The translations under genes and the position numbers were made by a program. From Marinagarivorans algicola (GTDB lineage: Bacteria > Pseudomonadota > Gammaproteobacteria > Pseudomonadales > Cellvibrionaceae), in assembly GCF_001292705.1 (NCBI RefSeq), contig NZ_LGAK01000015.1, positions 1 through 64,000 on the forward strand: 64,000 nt of DNA, given 5' to 3'. Positions 52,471 through 62,125 of this stretch are shown piece by piece. Numbering within the stretch: position 1 is the first letter of the stretch; the number at the start of each line of letters is the position of its first letter. Under the pieces are notes generated by a model. The model was not told where the DNA came from and did not search any database. It saw only the letters and a program-made list of their open reading frames with translations.

Positions 52471-52893
52471 ATGAAAGTCGATTTTGAAAGTTTACCAATT
52501 CTTTTGCAAAAAGCGCGTGAGTCAGTAGTCTTGACTGCACGTAAAACACTCGCGGGTTTTGACCTCACTGAGCAGCAGTGGCGCGTTATTCGCACAACTT
52601 ACCTTAACGGTGAATTAAACGCACAAACTCTGGCCTCGCAAAGTGCAATTTTAGGCCCTAGCTTGTCGCGTATATTAAATCGCTTAGAAGAAGAGGGCTT
52701 TTTGTTACGTAAAGTCTCGCCAGGCGATCAACGAGAATTAATTATTTCGTTAAGCGCTAAAGGTAAGCGTTTACACCAGAAGGTTCAGCCTAAGGTGCAA
52801 GCTAACTATGATGAGCTGAGTGCAAAGTTAAGCACAAAGAAAATCAGTGATCTTGTGGGGCTACTTGATGATGTTATTGCCCTAGAGCAGTAA
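52471..52893 (+). CDS. MarR-family regulator, HpaR-like
   Basis: A 140-residue winged-helix repressor. The sequence LTEQQWRVIRTTYLNGELNAQTLASQSAI-like core and the wing region LLRKVSPGDQRELIISLSAKG are typical, and the order of blocks fits HpaR, the regulator of homoprotocatechuate breakdown. No aromatic-degradation gene is nearby, so its target is open. Palindromes lie directly upstream. It is followed by a strong terminator, so it is monocistronic. Confidence 0.87.
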   Translation: MKVDFESLPILLQKARESVVLTARKTLAGFDLTEQQWRVIRTTYLNGELNAQTLASQSAILGPSLSRILNRLEEEGFLLRKVSPGDQRELIISLSAKGKRLHQKVQPKVQANYDELSAKLSTKKISDLVGLLDDVIALEQ

Positions 52894-52993
52894 CCTCTCT
52901 AAGGTGCCTCTTACGTAACTCGACACGGCCCTCGCAATTTAAGCAGGTGGTAAAAAGCGCCACAGCGCCTAACAGCGTTAGTTGTGCCGTGCC

Positions 52994-53033
52994 AAAAAAA
53001 GCCAAGTACTCAAAAGGTGCTTGGCTTTTTTTG
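52994..53033 (+). terminator. Terminator after the MarR-family gene
   Basis: The hairpin AAAAAAAGCCAAGTAC ... GTGCTTGGCTTTTTTT has a long stem (one G-T pair), a 7-base loop and a T-run. Confidence 0.92.
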
Positions 53034-53194
53034 TCTCTTTAAAAGTTATTAACCCCCTTTTTTTGTGATAAGCATCACGTTTTTTTGTTTTTTTTGGCTG
53101 GCCTTAAAAGCCTGAGCTATATCCAGTGTGCATACGCTGCCTTGCATTACTTTTGGAATGACGGTTGCGTAAACTCAATAGGAAGGAGCAGATT

Positions 53195-53809
53195 ATGGCG
53201 TTATCAAGGGTTAATCTTTCTCAAGCGTTTGATTTAGAGCCGGTTATCGCAGGTGACGACATTGATAACAGTGATTTGGTCTGGAATTTAGATCAATTTA
53301 AGCAGCAAAAACTCGCACAGGAGTTTGCGCTACAATTTGAAAATCGGCTGTGTATTTATTCAGCTTCGGTGGCTAAAATTTATACTAATTACAATGTGTT
53401 TTTCCCAAAGGAAGAAAACAGACAGTTAGTCATCTTACCGAATCCGTTTGCTTTTCATGATATCTTTCAAGAGGTGCCAGAGGTTGCAGTTAAGCCTACA
53501 GGTTTAATGATTATCCCGGATTATTACAGCGCTAAGAAGCAAAAAATGATGTTGCGTATTCCGTTGCGTCAAGGGAATGAACCCTATCGCTTTATTCCCC
53601 TAAATAAGGGCTTAAAACTCATTAATAGCCGCCGCCCACCCGATCAGCCTTTACTCCCTTTACTCGTCAAGGGGGATTTTCGCGAGCTTGATGAGGGGAC
53701 GCCAAGTTTGCATTTGCATTCGATTAATTTAAACAAGGTGAGTGGTTTATCGCCGATGGAAATAGCCGGCATTCGATCTGTGATTTTGGCTAAAATGGAT
53801 TGTTTGTAA
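53195..53809 (+). CDS. Uncharacterised cytoplasmic protein
   Basis: A 204-residue protein I do not recognise. The ATG at 53195 is preceded by GGAAGGAGCAG, a strong ribosome binding site; an upstream TTG frame start lacks one. No signal peptide or membrane segment is seen. Visible blocks are DLVWNLDQFKQQKLAQEFAL, NRLCIYSASVAKIYTNYNVF, GLMIIPDYYSAKKQKMMLRI and a C-terminal LSPMEIAGIRSVILAKMDCL. It is alone between the MarR gene and the convergent fabB and could be lineage specific. Confidence 0.7.
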   Translation: MALSRVNLSQAFDLEPVIAGDDIDNSDLVWNLDQFKQQKLAQEFALQFENRLCIYSASVAKIYTNYNVFFPKEENRQLVILPNPFAFHDIFQEVPEVAVKPTGLMIIPDYYSAKKQKMMLRIPLRQGNEPYRFIPLNKGLKLINSRRPPDQPLLPLLVKGDFRELDEGTPSLHLHSINLNKVSGLSPMEIAGIRSVILAKMDCL

Positions 53810-53855
53810 AATAGATCACTTATAAACAGGCATCGCAGACTCAAACAAGTGGCGT

Positions 53856-53894
53856 ATAAAAAAAGGGCCTGCACCTATTGGCGGCAGGCCCTTT
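53856..53894 (-). terminator. Terminator of the fabA-fabB transcript
   Basis: The stem AAAGGGCCTGC/GCAGGCCCTTT (53862-53872 with 53884-53894) is followed on the minus strand by a run of T (A-tract at 53858-53864 on the plus strand). It may also serve the convergent gene. Confidence 0.9.
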
Positions 53895-53913
53895 CGCGGT
53901 GTGCTGTTGAGGC

Positions 53914-55128
53914 TTATCCGTTGAAGCGGTTAAACAGTAAAGTGGCATTTGTGCCACCAAAACCAAAACTATTAGACATAACGCTATTGATCTGTGTCTC
54001 GCGCAGGCTACTGACAATATCCATGCCGGCTGCTTTCTCGTCGAGTGTGTTGACGTTGGCGGAAGCGCTAATAAAGCCGTGCTGCATCATGAGTAAGCTG
54101 TAAACGGCTTCCTGTACGCCGGTGGCGCCCAGTGAGTGGCCAGTCAAAGATTTAGTTGAAGCAATAGGAGGGGTAGATTGGCCAAATACTTCGCGTACAG
54201 CGCCTAGTTCGGCCATATCCCCTACGGGTGTGCTGGTACCGTGCGAGTTAATGTAATCGATAGGTAAATCACTCCCTTGCATTGCCATGCGCATACAGCG
54301 TGCTGCGCCTTCGCCGCTAGGGGCTACCATATCGTAGCCATCACTGGTGGCGCCATAGCCAACAAGTTCGGCGAGAATATTAGCGCCGCGCGCCAGAGCG
54401 TGATCGAGTGACTCAACTACCAAACAGCCACCACCACCAGCAATGACAAAGCCATCGCGATCGGCATCGTAGGGGCGCGACGCTTGATCGGGTGTTTCGT
54501 TGTATTTAGTTGATAGTGCGCCCATAGCATCGAAGAGGCCAGTGAGAGTCCAATGCTCTTCTTCGCCGCCGCCAGCAAATACAATATCTTGCTTGCCAAG
54601 TTGGATCAGCTCCATAGCATTGCCAATACAGTGTGCACTGGTGGCACAAGCAGAAGAAATGGAGTAGTTGACACCCTTGATTTTAAAGGGAGTCGCCAGA
54701 CAGGCACTCGTGGTGCTGCCCATCGTTTGGGTAACACGGTAAGGACCTGCACGTTTAACGCCCTTACTGCGAATAATATCGGCAGACTCAACAACGCTGC
54801 GAGTCGATGCACCACCTGAGCCGACGATGATGCCCGTGCGCTCATTAGATACCTCATGAGGCTCAAGCCCAGCATGCGTAATGGCTTGCTGCATGGCAAC
54901 ATAGTTAAAACCAGCGGCATCACCCATAAAGCGCATCTGTTTGCGGTCTATATGCTCTGCAAGGTCGATATCAACAGAGCCGGAAATTTGACTTCTGAAT
55001 TTTTGCTCTGCATAGCTTTCGTTAAAACGAATGCCGGACTTGCCTTCCTTAAGTGAGCTAAGGACGGTGCTTAGGTCATTACCTATGCAAGATACAATGC
55101 CCATGCCTGTGATCACAACGCGTTTCAT
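53914..55128 (-). CDS. fabB: 3-oxoacyl-[ACP] synthase I
   Basis: Condensing enzyme needed to elongate the unsaturated acyl chain made by FabA. The catalytic triad is visible: Cys in [11 protein letters not shown], His in [12 protein letters not shown] and His in [10 protein letters not shown]. The C-terminal [14 protein letters not shown] is the family end block. 404 residues. It follows fabA by 80 bp on the same strand. Confidence 0.97.
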   Translation of the reverse strand: MKRVVITGMGIVSCIGNDLSTVLSSLKEGKSGIRFNESYAEQKFRSQISGSVDIDLAEHIDRKQMRFMGDAAGFNYVAMQQAITHAGLEPHEVSNERTGIIVGSGGASTRSVVESADIIRSKGVKRAGPYRVTQTMGSTTSACLATPFKIKGVNYSISSACATSAHCIGNAMELIQLGKQDIVFAGGGEEEHWTLTGLFDAMGALSTKYNETPDQASRPYDADRDGFVIAGGGGCLVVESLDHALARGANILAELVGYGATSDGYDMVAPSGEGAARCMRMAMQGSDLPIDYINSHGTSTPVGDMAELGAVREVFGQSTPPIASTKSLTGHSLGATGVQEAVYSLLMMQHGFISASANVNTLDEKAAGMDIVSSLRETQINSVMSNSFGFGGTNATLLFNRFNG

Positions 55129-55208
55129 GGCGACCCTCTCTATAGTGAATGATTATGACGCCACCGACTGCCGGCGGCGATAATGAGTATTAAGCTAGAC
55201 TGTTACAA

Positions 55209-55733
55209 TTAAAATGAATCAGTATTGGTAAACAAGCCAACTCGTAAATCTTTGGCGCTATAGATCTCGCGGCCGTCAACTTCTACTGTGCCGTCGGCAA
55301 TACCCATCACCAGTTTGCGTTCAATGACACGCTTGAGTGTAATACGGTAGGTTACTTTTTTTGCCGTCGGCAAAACTTGCCCAGTGAATTTCACTTCTCC
55401 AGAGCCCAGTGCGCGGCCTTTTCCTTTGTTGCCTTTCCAAGCCAAAAAGAAACCAACCAGCTGCCACATAGCGTCAAGACCCAAGCAACCAGGCATCACA
55501 GGATCGCCGGGGAAGTGACAGTCAAAAAACCAGAGGTCGGGAGTGATGTCGAGCTCGGCTACAATTTCGCCCTTGCCATGCTCGCCAGTCGTTGCGCTAA
55601 TTAACTTAATGCGATCGAGCATTAACATGTTAGGCACAGGAAGTTGTGCGTTGCCTGGGCCAAAAAGTTCGCCGTGACCACAGGCGAGTAATTCATCGCG
55701 CTCGTAAGAAGACTTTGGTTCAAAGGTGTGCAT
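55209..55733 (-). CDS. fabA: 3-hydroxydecanoyl-[ACP] dehydratase/isomerase
   Basis: Dehydrates 3-hydroxydecanoyl-ACP and isomerises trans-2 to cis-3 decenoyl-ACP, the branch point to unsaturated fatty acids. The active-site block [20 protein letters not shown] carries the catalytic His, and the Asp is in DAMWQL. Length (174) fits. It is first in the fabA-fabB operon. Confidence 0.97.
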   Translation of the reverse strand: MHTFEPKSSYERDELLACGHGELFGPGNAQLPVPNMLMLDRIKLISATTGEHGKGEIVAELDITPDLWFFDCHFPGDPVMPGCLGLDAMWQLVGFFLAWKGNKGKGRALGSGEVKFTGQVLPTAKKVTYRITLKRVIERKLVMGIADGTVEVDGREIYSAKDLRVGLFTNTDSF

Positions 55734-55755
55734 AGATAGCTCGTTGATGTTTGAC

Positions 55756-55795
55756 GCTGGGGCCTTTAATGCTCCAAGCTGGGGTTAATGCTCCA
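55756..55795. promoter_or_regulatory. Short direct repeat upstream of fabA
   Basis: GCTGGGGCCTTTAATGCTCCA (55756-55776) and GCTGGGGTTAATGCTCCA (55778-55795) are adjacent imperfect direct repeats, 23 bp before the fabA start. They could bind a fatty-acid regulator, or be chance duplication. Confidence 0.4.
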
Positions 55796-56020
55796 GTAAG
55801 GTGCAAAGGCTGATTATTGAAAAGTAATTGGTTTAGAATGAAAGTTCAATTCAAAACTCAGGGGGTGCCATTCTAACGTCAAAGCTGGTGTTGTCCAGCG
55901 TCGCGCTTTTTTTCTGGCTTGTCTTCTCACTCGGCCGCCTATTTGCATGCAATCGAAATATGCCTTGTGGTATATTCGATGTCTTGCTAAGTCATTGATC
56001 TTCAAATCTAAGGATAAATC

Positions 56021-56851
56021 ATGATTAAAAAATGCTTATTTCCCGTTGCCGGTTACGGTACTCGCTTTTTACCTGCTACTAAGTCAATGCCAAAAGAAAT
56101 GCTGCCTGTGGTGAATAAGCCACTCGTACAATATGGAGTAGAAGAGTCGCTAGAAGCCGGTTTGACTGATATCGGCTTTGTTACGGGGCGTGGTAAGCGT
56201 GCGATTGCTGATCATTTCGATGTGAGCTATGAGTTGGAGCATCAAATTGCAGGCTCTGCTAAAGAAGAATATTTGAGTTCTATTCGTGATGTGATGGCAA
56301 AAGGGGCGTTTTCATTTACTCGTCAGCGCGAAATGCGCGGTTTGGGCGATGCTATTTTAAACGGCAAGCGCTTGATTGGTGATGAGCCCTTCGGCGTTGT
56401 GTTATCTGATGACTTGTGTGTAGCGAATGACGGCGGTGACGGTGTCTTGACGCAGATGGTCGCGCTTTATAAGCAGTTCCGTTGTAGTATTGTGGCTATT
56501 CAAGAAGTCCCTGAAGATCAAATTCATAAGTTTGGTGTTATTGCTGGTGAAGCCATCAAAGATGGTATTTATCAAGTGACAGATATGGTTGAAAAGCCCA
56601 CCAAAGAAGAAGCGCCTACCAATTTGGCGATTATTGGCCGCTATATCCTTACTCCCGATATCTTCGAAATCCTCGAAAAAACGCCACCCGGTAAAAACGG
56701 CGAAGTGCAGTTGACCGATGCCCTGCTTACTCAAGCTCAGCAAGGTTGTGTGATGGGGTATAAATTTAAAGGCAACCGTTTTGATTGCGGTAGTGTTGAA
56801 GGGTTTGTGAGTGCGACTAATTTTGTTTACGAAAACATTTACAAAGGTTAA
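56021..56851 (+). CDS. galU: UTP--glucose-1-phosphate uridylyltransferase
   Basis: Makes UDP-glucose for surface polysaccharides. Motifs: [23 protein letters not shown] (nucleotide binding), [31 protein letters not shown] and VVLSDDLC. 276 residues, slightly shorter than E. coli but typical for Pseudomonas-like GalU. AAGGAT precedes the ATG. It lies 8 bp before the phosphomannomutase start codon, so the two form an operon supplying sugar nucleotides. Confidence 0.96.
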   Translation: MIKKCLFPVAGYGTRFLPATKSMPKEMLPVVNKPLVQYGVEESLEAGLTDIGFVTGRGKRAIADHFDVSYELEHQIAGSAKEEYLSSIRDVMAKGAFSFTRQREMRGLGDAILNGKRLIGDEPFGVVLSDDLCVANDGGDGVLTQMVALYKQFRCSIVAIQEVPEDQIHKFGVIAGEAIKDGIYQVTDMVEKPTKEEAPTNLAIIGRYILTPDIFEILEKTPPGKNGEVQLTDALLTQAQQGCVMGYKFKGNRFDCGSVEGFVSATNFVYENIYKG

Positions 56852-56859
56852 GTGAATTG

Positions 56860-58206
56860 ATGGAAATTACCTGTTTTAAAGCCTACGATATTCGCGGTCG
56901 AGTACCTGATGAGCTTAATGAGGATGTCGCTTACCGTATAGGGCGTGCCTATGTTGAGTTTTTAGAGGCTAAAACTGTTGTTGTGGGTCACGATATTCGC
57001 TTAACAAGCCCAGCATTAACCGATGCGCTGGTTAATGGCATAACCGATGCCGGTGCCGACGTGGTTCATATTGGCGAATGTGGCACCGAAGAGGTGTACT
57101 TTGCAACATTTGAGCTAGGTGTTGATGGCGGTATTGTGGTCACGGCTAGTCATAATCCTATGGATTACAACGGCATGAAGCTAGTCCGTAAGGGGTCGCG
57201 ACCTATTTCGGGTGATACGGGCTTAAATGATATTCAGGCCATGGCGCAAGCGGGTAATTTTAAAGCTGCCCAAAAAGGCAGTGTGTCACATAGAGATATG
57301 CGCCCAACTTACATTGAGCACTTGCTGACCTATGTTGATGTTAGCAAGCTAAAGCCTCTTAAAATTGTTGTGAATGCCGGTAATGGTGGAGCCGGCTTAG
57401 TACTGGACGCCATCGAAAAGCATTTGCCCTTTGAATTTATCAAAATTCATAATACGCCAGATGGCAGCTTCCCTAACGGTATCCCAAACCCCTTGTTACT
57501 CGAAAACCAAGGTGTTACCTCTGATGCTGTTAAAAAGCATGGTGCCGACCTCGGTATCGCGTGGGATGGTGATTTTGACCGCTGTTTTTTCTTTGATGAA
57601 AATGGCGCTTTTATGGAAGGCTATTACTTAGTCGGCTTGTTGGCGCAATCCTTTTTAATGAAAAACCCCGGCGCTTGCATTGTGCATGACCCCCGCTTGA
57701 CATGGAATACCATTGATTTAGTGGAAGCCGAAGGTGGTCGTGCGATACAAAGTAAAACAGGCCATGCTTTCATTAAAGAGCGTATGCGCCTAGAAGATGC
57801 GGTATATGGCGGTGAAATGAGTGCTCACCACTACTTTAAAGATTTTGCGTATTGCGATAACGGCACCATTCCTTGGTTATTGATTACTGAAATGATGTCA
57901 GTGCGTGATGTGAAATTATCGACGCTAATTGGTGAGCGTATTAATGCGTTCCCTTGTAGCGGAGAAATCAACCGTCGTGTAACCAATACAACCGAGCTTC
58001 TCGAGCAAATCGAAAACACTTACGCCAGCGAGGCCCTGAGTGTTGAGCGCGTTGATGGACTCTCGATGGTCTTTGCAAACTGGCGCTTTAATTTGCGCTG
58101 TTCGAGCACTGAGCCTTTGTTTCGCTTAAATGTAGAGTCGCGAGGTGACCGCGCACTGATGGAGCAAAAAACGCAAGCTTTATTAGCGATTATTGATGCG
58201 GGTTAG
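56860..58206 (+). CDS. Phosphomannomutase/phosphoglucomutase family (CpsG/ManB-like)
   Basis: Interconverts hexose 6- and 1-phosphates through an enzyme-phosphate. The phosphoserine loop [14 protein letters not shown], the metal loop [12 protein letters not shown] and the sugar loop [10 protein letters not shown] are intact, and the C-terminal [17 protein letters not shown] closes the fold. I start at the ATG at 56860, with an in-frame TTG just before it. 448 residues. With galU it would feed UDP-glucose or GDP-mannose routes. Confidence 0.93.
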   Translation: MEITCFKAYDIRGRVPDELNEDVAYRIGRAYVEFLEAKTVVVGHDIRLTSPALTDALVNGITDAGADVVHIGECGTEEVYFATFELGVDGGIVVTASHNPMDYNGMKLVRKGSRPISGDTGLNDIQAMAQAGNFKAAQKGSVSHRDMRPTYIEHLLTYVDVSKLKPLKIVVNAGNGGAGLVLDAIEKHLPFEFIKIHNTPDGSFPNGIPNPLLLENQGVTSDAVKKHGADLGIAWDGDFDRCFFFDENGAFMEGYYLVGLLAQSFLMKNPGACIVHDPRLTWNTIDLVEAEGGRAIQSKTGHAFIKERMRLEDAVYGGEMSAHHYFKDFAYCDNGTIPWLLITEMMSVRDVKLSTLIGERINAFPCSGEINRRVTNTTELLEQIENTYASEALSVERVDGLSMVFANWRFNLRCSSTEPLFRLNVESRGDRALMEQKTQALLAIIDAG

Positions 58207-58255
58207 TTGCTATGGGTGCGGGTTAGTCATTATGAATGCCGGTTAGTCACCCTGC
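58197..58255 (+). repeat. Three 20-bp tandem units at the end of the mutase gene
   Basis: TGCGGGTTAGT-type units start at 58197, 58217 and 58237, an exact 20-bp period. The first unit spans the stop codon of the mutase gene, so the tail looks like a recent local duplication. Confidence 0.7.
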
Positions 58256-58567
58256 AGTATTTTTTGCAATATCTTGTGACAGTTAAGCTTGGCTGCTGGA
58301 GGTATTTAGGTATTTAAGCGCAGCGAGATATAGGCGTTTCTTAGATAAAAAAGTAATAAAAGGAGTTTTTTTACTCCTTTATTGCTTTTTTTTCGTTTTA
58401 ATGGCGTTTTTTTCTGTCTGATTAAAAAATCCCCTTTTCACTGCGCACGTTTTCTGGAATGATGCGCGGCTTTATTTTTAACATGCTTTGCACTCTGCTT
58501 TTAGAATATGCCTTTGATAGGTGAGGTAGAGTTAGTGTGGTAAACCTGCCAAAAGGTTGAGGTAAAC
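58207..58567. other. Intergenic region before purE
   Basis: 361 bp: the tandem units and terminator described above, then about 170 bp of AT-rich sequence leading to purE. I found no PurR-type palindrome and no gene. Confidence 0.5.
58354..58393 (+). terminator. Terminator after the galU-mutase operon
   Basis: The arms AATAAAAGGAGT and ACTCCTTTATT (one bulge) form a stem followed by a run of eight T. It lies 150 bp past the mutase stop. Confidence 0.82.
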
Positions 58568-59050
58568 ATGTCTACCCCGGTTAATATTATTATGGGCTCG
58601 CGGTCTGATTGGCCGATTATGGAGCGCGCGACAATTCCGCTAACTGAACTTGGCGTAGAGTTTGAGTGCAAGGTGGTTTCTGCGCATCGTACGCCAGAGC
58701 GGCTTTACGATTTTGCTAAAAGCGCCCCTGATCGTGGTGTGAAGGTTCTTATTGCTGGCGCTGGTGGCGCTGCGCATCTGGCGGGGATGGCCGCAGCGAT
58801 GACGTGGATTCCGGTAGTGGCAGTGCCTATACCGGCAGGATACTTAAAAGGTGTCGATAGTTTGCATTCAATGGTGCAAATGCCAAAAGGTGTTGCCGTG
58901 GCCACGCAGGCGATTGGTGAAGCTGGTGCCTATAATGGCGGCCTTATGGCGGCCCAAATACTGGCACTCTCTGATCCTGAGCTTGCCGAGCGCCTTAAAG
59001 CTTGGCGCCAAGCGCAAACCGATAGCGTGCCTTGGGAGGTTGAAGATTAA
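58568..59050 (+). CDS. purE: N5-carboxyaminoimidazole ribonucleotide mutase
   Basis: Purine biosynthesis: converts N5-CAIR to CAIR. 160 residues with the class I signature [33 protein letters not shown] and the block [17 protein letters not shown]. The stop overlaps the purK start (TAATG). Confidence 0.97.
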   Translation: MSTPVNIIMGSRSDWPIMERATIPLTELGVEFECKVVSAHRTPERLYDFAKSAPDRGVKVLIAGAGGAAHLAGMAAAMTWIPVVAVPIPAGYLKGVDSLHSMVQMPKGVAVATQAIGEAGAYNGGLMAAQILALSDPELAERLKAWRQAQTDSVPWEVED

Positions 59051-60147
59051 TGCGTATTGCTGTTTTGGGTACAGGGCAGTTAGCGCGCATGATGGCGCTA
59101 GAAGGTATTGCGATGGGGGTCGAGTTTAGTTTCTTGAAAACCCCTGGCGAAGATTCTCGGTGTGTTGAGCACTTGGGTTGCGTTGTTGAAGCTTCGGCTG
59201 GCGACAGTGCAGCGCAAATATACGCATTATTGGGTAAGCCCGATGTCGTTACCACTGAAAAAGAAGGCGTCAGCGTTGTTGATTATGAGCAGTTTTTACC
59301 TTACTGCGCAGTTTCTCCGCCGGCTAAAGCGGTATGGGTGACTCAAAATCGCTTGCGTGAAAAAAACTTCTTAAATGATCAGGGCGTGCCTACGGCGGCT
59401 TACAAACCTGCCGATACTTTAGCGCAGGTAACCAGCGCAGCACAGGCCTTAGGTTTCCCTGTAATTGTTAAAACGCAAGAAAATGGCTATGACGGCAAGG
59501 GGCAGTGGTGGCTCGATAGTGTCGCTGATATCACCAAAATGCACGGTGATGAAGCCTCCGGCCCTTGGTTGCTTGAAAAGGTTGTGCCCTTTGAACGAGA
59601 AGTCTCTGTAGTGGCTGCACGCTCTGCTAATGGTGAGGTAGCGGTTTATCCGATCTCAGAAAATGTTCATAAGAACGGTATTTTATTAACCAGTTTTGTG
59701 CCCGTAGTACAAATTAGCGCATCACAGGCCGCTGAGGTAAACGCGCATATTACTCGTATTATGCAAGAACTTGAGTATGTTGGCGTGTTGTCTATGGAAT
59801 GCTTTGTGACAGCGCAGGGCATTGTTGCTAACGAGCTAGCCCCACGAGTGCACAATAGTGGACATTGGACGCAAAGCGCTATGCCGGCGAGCCAGTTTGA
59901 GCAACACGTACGCGCGATTTTAAATTGGCCATTAGCGCCAACTCAAATGACAGGTGCGGCCGGTATGCTGAATTTATTGGGCGTTGCTGTTGAGCCGAGT
60001 GCGGTGCTTAAGCCTAGGCATGCCTTGCATTGGTACGGTAAAGCCGTGCGTCCAGGGCGCAAAGTGGGGCATATTAATATTACTGCACCAACGCCAGAGG
60101 CGCTACGCGAACAGCTCAAGCAACTCGAAAGCGACGTTTACGCTTAA
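59050..60147 (+). CDS. purK: N5-carboxyaminoimidazole ribonucleotide synthase
   Basis: ATP-grasp enzyme that carboxylates AIR using bicarbonate. N-terminal AVLGTGQLARMMALE, the ATP-grasp block FPVIVKTQENGYDGKGQW, LLEKVVPFEREVSVV, and the late block NELAPRVHNSGHWT. 365 residues. It overlaps purE by one base. Confidence 0.97.
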   Translation: MRIAVLGTGQLARMMALEGIAMGVEFSFLKTPGEDSRCVEHLGCVVEASAGDSAAQIYALLGKPDVVTTEKEGVSVVDYEQFLPYCAVSPPAKAVWVTQNRLREKNFLNDQGVPTAAYKPADTLAQVTSAAQALGFPVIVKTQENGYDGKGQWWLDSVADITKMHGDEASGPWLLEKVVPFEREVSVVAARSANGEVAVYPISENVHKNGILLTSFVPVVQISASQAAEVNAHITRIMQELEYVGVLSMECFVTAQGIVANELAPRVHNSGHWTQSAMPASQFEQHVRAILNWPLAPTQMTGAAGMLNLLGVAVEPSAVLKPRHALHWYGKAVRPGRKVGHINITAPTPEALREQLKQLESDVYA

Positions 60148-60213
60148 ACATTTGTCAAAAAACAACCAATTAATTTTGACAACTTCACTGCAAATCAATA
60201 TGATCGCGCGCTT

Positions 60214-60756
60214 ATGTCAGATAGTACCCCTAAAAAAATTATTCCAAGACACATTGAACCGCGTAAATTTGTTAACCACGCGGTTTTTTTGAGTGGTCAA
60301 ATTCTTGGTGATGGCTTAACGCGCCTTACAGAAGCCTCTATCGAAGTTGGGCATATAGACGTTGAGCTTGAATTTGGTTTTGATGAAGAGCGTAGACGTA
60401 CGGTAACAGGTTGGGTGCAAGCTGACTTGTTAGTGGAGTGTCAACGTTGCTTAGAGCCTATGCCATATTCAGTAAAAACTGATATTCATTGGGCGATTGT
60501 GTGGGATGAGGAAAAGGCCAGGCAGTTGCCGTCAAGGTTAGAGCCTTGGATAGCAGGTGAGGACGCTGAAGATTTATACGCTATGATTGAAGAGGAGTTG
60601 CTGCTGGCTTTACCTACAGCGCCCAGTCACAGCGAGCTGTGTATCGATAGTGCCTTGCTCAGTTCTGGTGAGGTTGCTATTGAAGATGAAGAAGAAACAA
60701 CCAACAACCCTTTTCAGGCACTAGCGGCTTTAAAAGGGAAAGAAACCAAACATTAG
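60214..60756 (+). CDS. yceD: YceD/DUF177 23S rRNA accumulation protein
   Basis: A 180-residue protein of the DUF177 family, linked in E. coli to 23S rRNA accumulation. The Cys pair LVECQRCLEPM (about 74-77) is the family hallmark, and the C-terminal acidic and short Cys-containing tail (HSELCIDSA) follows. It lies ahead of rpmF, the nearly universal arrangement. Confidence 0.93.
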   Translation: MSDSTPKKIIPRHIEPRKFVNHAVFLSGQILGDGLTRLTEASIEVGHIDVELEFGFDEERRRTVTGWVQADLLVECQRCLEPMPYSVKTDIHWAIVWDEEKARQLPSRLEPWIAGEDAEDLYAMIEEELLLALPTAPSHSELCIDSALLSSGEVAIEDEEETTNNPFQALAALKGKETKH

Positions 60757-60865
60757 AAGTAAGCATTGTGCTTTATTCTTAGTGTGTTTGTTAGTTTGTA
60801 TAAATGATTACGTTAAAACACTAAACCGCCGCGAGGCGCAAAGTCATTAAGCCCAGGAGTCTACC

Positions 60866-61048
60866 ATGGCTGTTCAAAAATCTAAAAAAACCCGCTCTAA
60901 GCGTGGCATGCGTCGTTCACATGATGCTTTAACTGCAACTAACTTATCTGTAGATGCAACAACTGGTGAAAAGCACTTGCGCCACCACATCACTCCGGAC
61001 GGTTTTTACCGTGGTCGTAAAGTGTTGAACTCTCAAGACGACGAGTAA
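60866..61048 (+). CDS. rpmF: 50S ribosomal protein L32
   Basis: A 60-residue ribosomal protein: [20 protein letters not shown] is the conserved start. AGGAG sits eight bases before the ATG. There are no zinc-binding Cys pairs, as usual in gammaproteobacteria. The gene ends 2 bp before plsX. Confidence 0.97.
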   Translation: MAVQKSKKTRSKRGMRRSHDALTATNLSVDATTGEKHLRHHITPDGFYRGRKVLNSQDDE

Positions 61049-61050
61049 GT

Positions 61051-62055
61051 TTGGCATCGCCAACTTATTTAGCAGTTGATGTAATGGGTGGGGACGAAAG
61101 TCCCCACTCGTTCGTCCACGCTACGCTTTTTTTCCTTAAAGGCCACCCTCATACTTCTGTATTGCTTTACGGTAGTGATACCGTTATTGCTGCTGCCAAG
61201 CAAAACCCCCATGCAAAACCCTTATTATCTCGCCTGCAATTTATTGTCGCTGAGCAAGTTGTTGCGCCCGATGAAAAACCCAGCAGTGCACTGCGAAAAA
61301 AGCAACAATCGTCTATGTGGCTGGCTTTACACGCAGTCGCACAAGGTCGTGCTGACGCAGCCTTAAGTGCAGGCAATACAGGGGCTTTAATGGTTATGGC
61401 TCGATACCTGTTAGGAATGCTTAAAGGTATTGATCGCCCCGCTATTTGCAAGCGCATGCCCGTGCGCGGTGCGAGCTGTTACGTACTTGATTTGGGCGCT
61501 AACCTGACCGCCAGTGCGTTACAGCTAGAGCAATTTGCACTTATAGGGGCAGCGCTAGCTGAAGTAGAAGGTGTGGTGCCAGCAAAGGTTGGCCTGTTGA
61601 ATATTGGTGAAGAACACCAAAAAGGGACCGAGGTGCTGCGCGAGGCTGATCAGCGCTTGCGCGATAATACGCGCTATAGCTATCAAGGCTTTGTCGAGGG
61701 AAATGCGATGTTCGATGGTCGTGTAAATGTAGTGGTGTGTGATGGCTTTACGGGCAATATTGCGCTTAAGGCGAGTGAGGGGTTGGCGCGCTACTTAATA
61801 CGGGATCTTAAGCGCTATTTTGGTTCCACGCCTTGGCGTAGAGTATTGGGTTTTTGCGCACGTCTACTCGCATCGGGTTGGTTTAAACGGTTAAATCCAG
61901 CGGATTATAACGGCGCTTTATTGGCGGGGCTTAATGGTGTTGTTATTAAAAGTCACGGTGGCGCTGATCAAGCGGCTTTTAGTGCGGCCTTGCAAATGAC
62001 CTGTGAGCAAGCACAGCGCAAGCCGCATTTACTATTGGCGACGTGGTTGGATTGA
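61051..62055 (+). CDS. plsX: Phosphate acyltransferase PlsX
   Basis: Makes acyl-phosphate from acyl-ACP for phospholipid synthesis. Motifs LAVDVMGGDESPHS, ALSAGNTGALM, VLDLGANL and VCDGFTGNIALKASEG. The start must lie before LAVDVMGGD; the only in-frame candidate after rpmF is the TTG at 61051, 2 bp past the rpmF stop, implying a rare start and translational coupling. 334 residues. Confidence 0.95.
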   Translation: MASPTYLAVDVMGGDESPHSFVHATLFFLKGHPHTSVLLYGSDTVIAAAKQNPHAKPLLSRLQFIVAEQVVAPDEKPSSALRKKQQSSMWLALHAVAQGRADAALSAGNTGALMVMARYLLGMLKGIDRPAICKRMPVRGASCYVLDLGANLTASALQLEQFALIGAALAEVEGVVPAKVGLLNIGEEHQKGTEVLREADQRLRDNTRYSYQGFVEGNAMFDGRVNVVVCDGFTGNIALKASEGLARYLIRDLKRYFGSTPWRRVLGFCARLLASGWFKRLNPADYNGALLAGLNGVVIKSHGGADQAAFSAALQMTCEQAQRKPHLLLATWLD

Positions 62056-62125
62056 TCACTGCTTACGGGTCTGTTATTGATCGATCCGCTTTTTTGTTTT
62101 TGTGTTTTTTATTAAGGGTAATACC

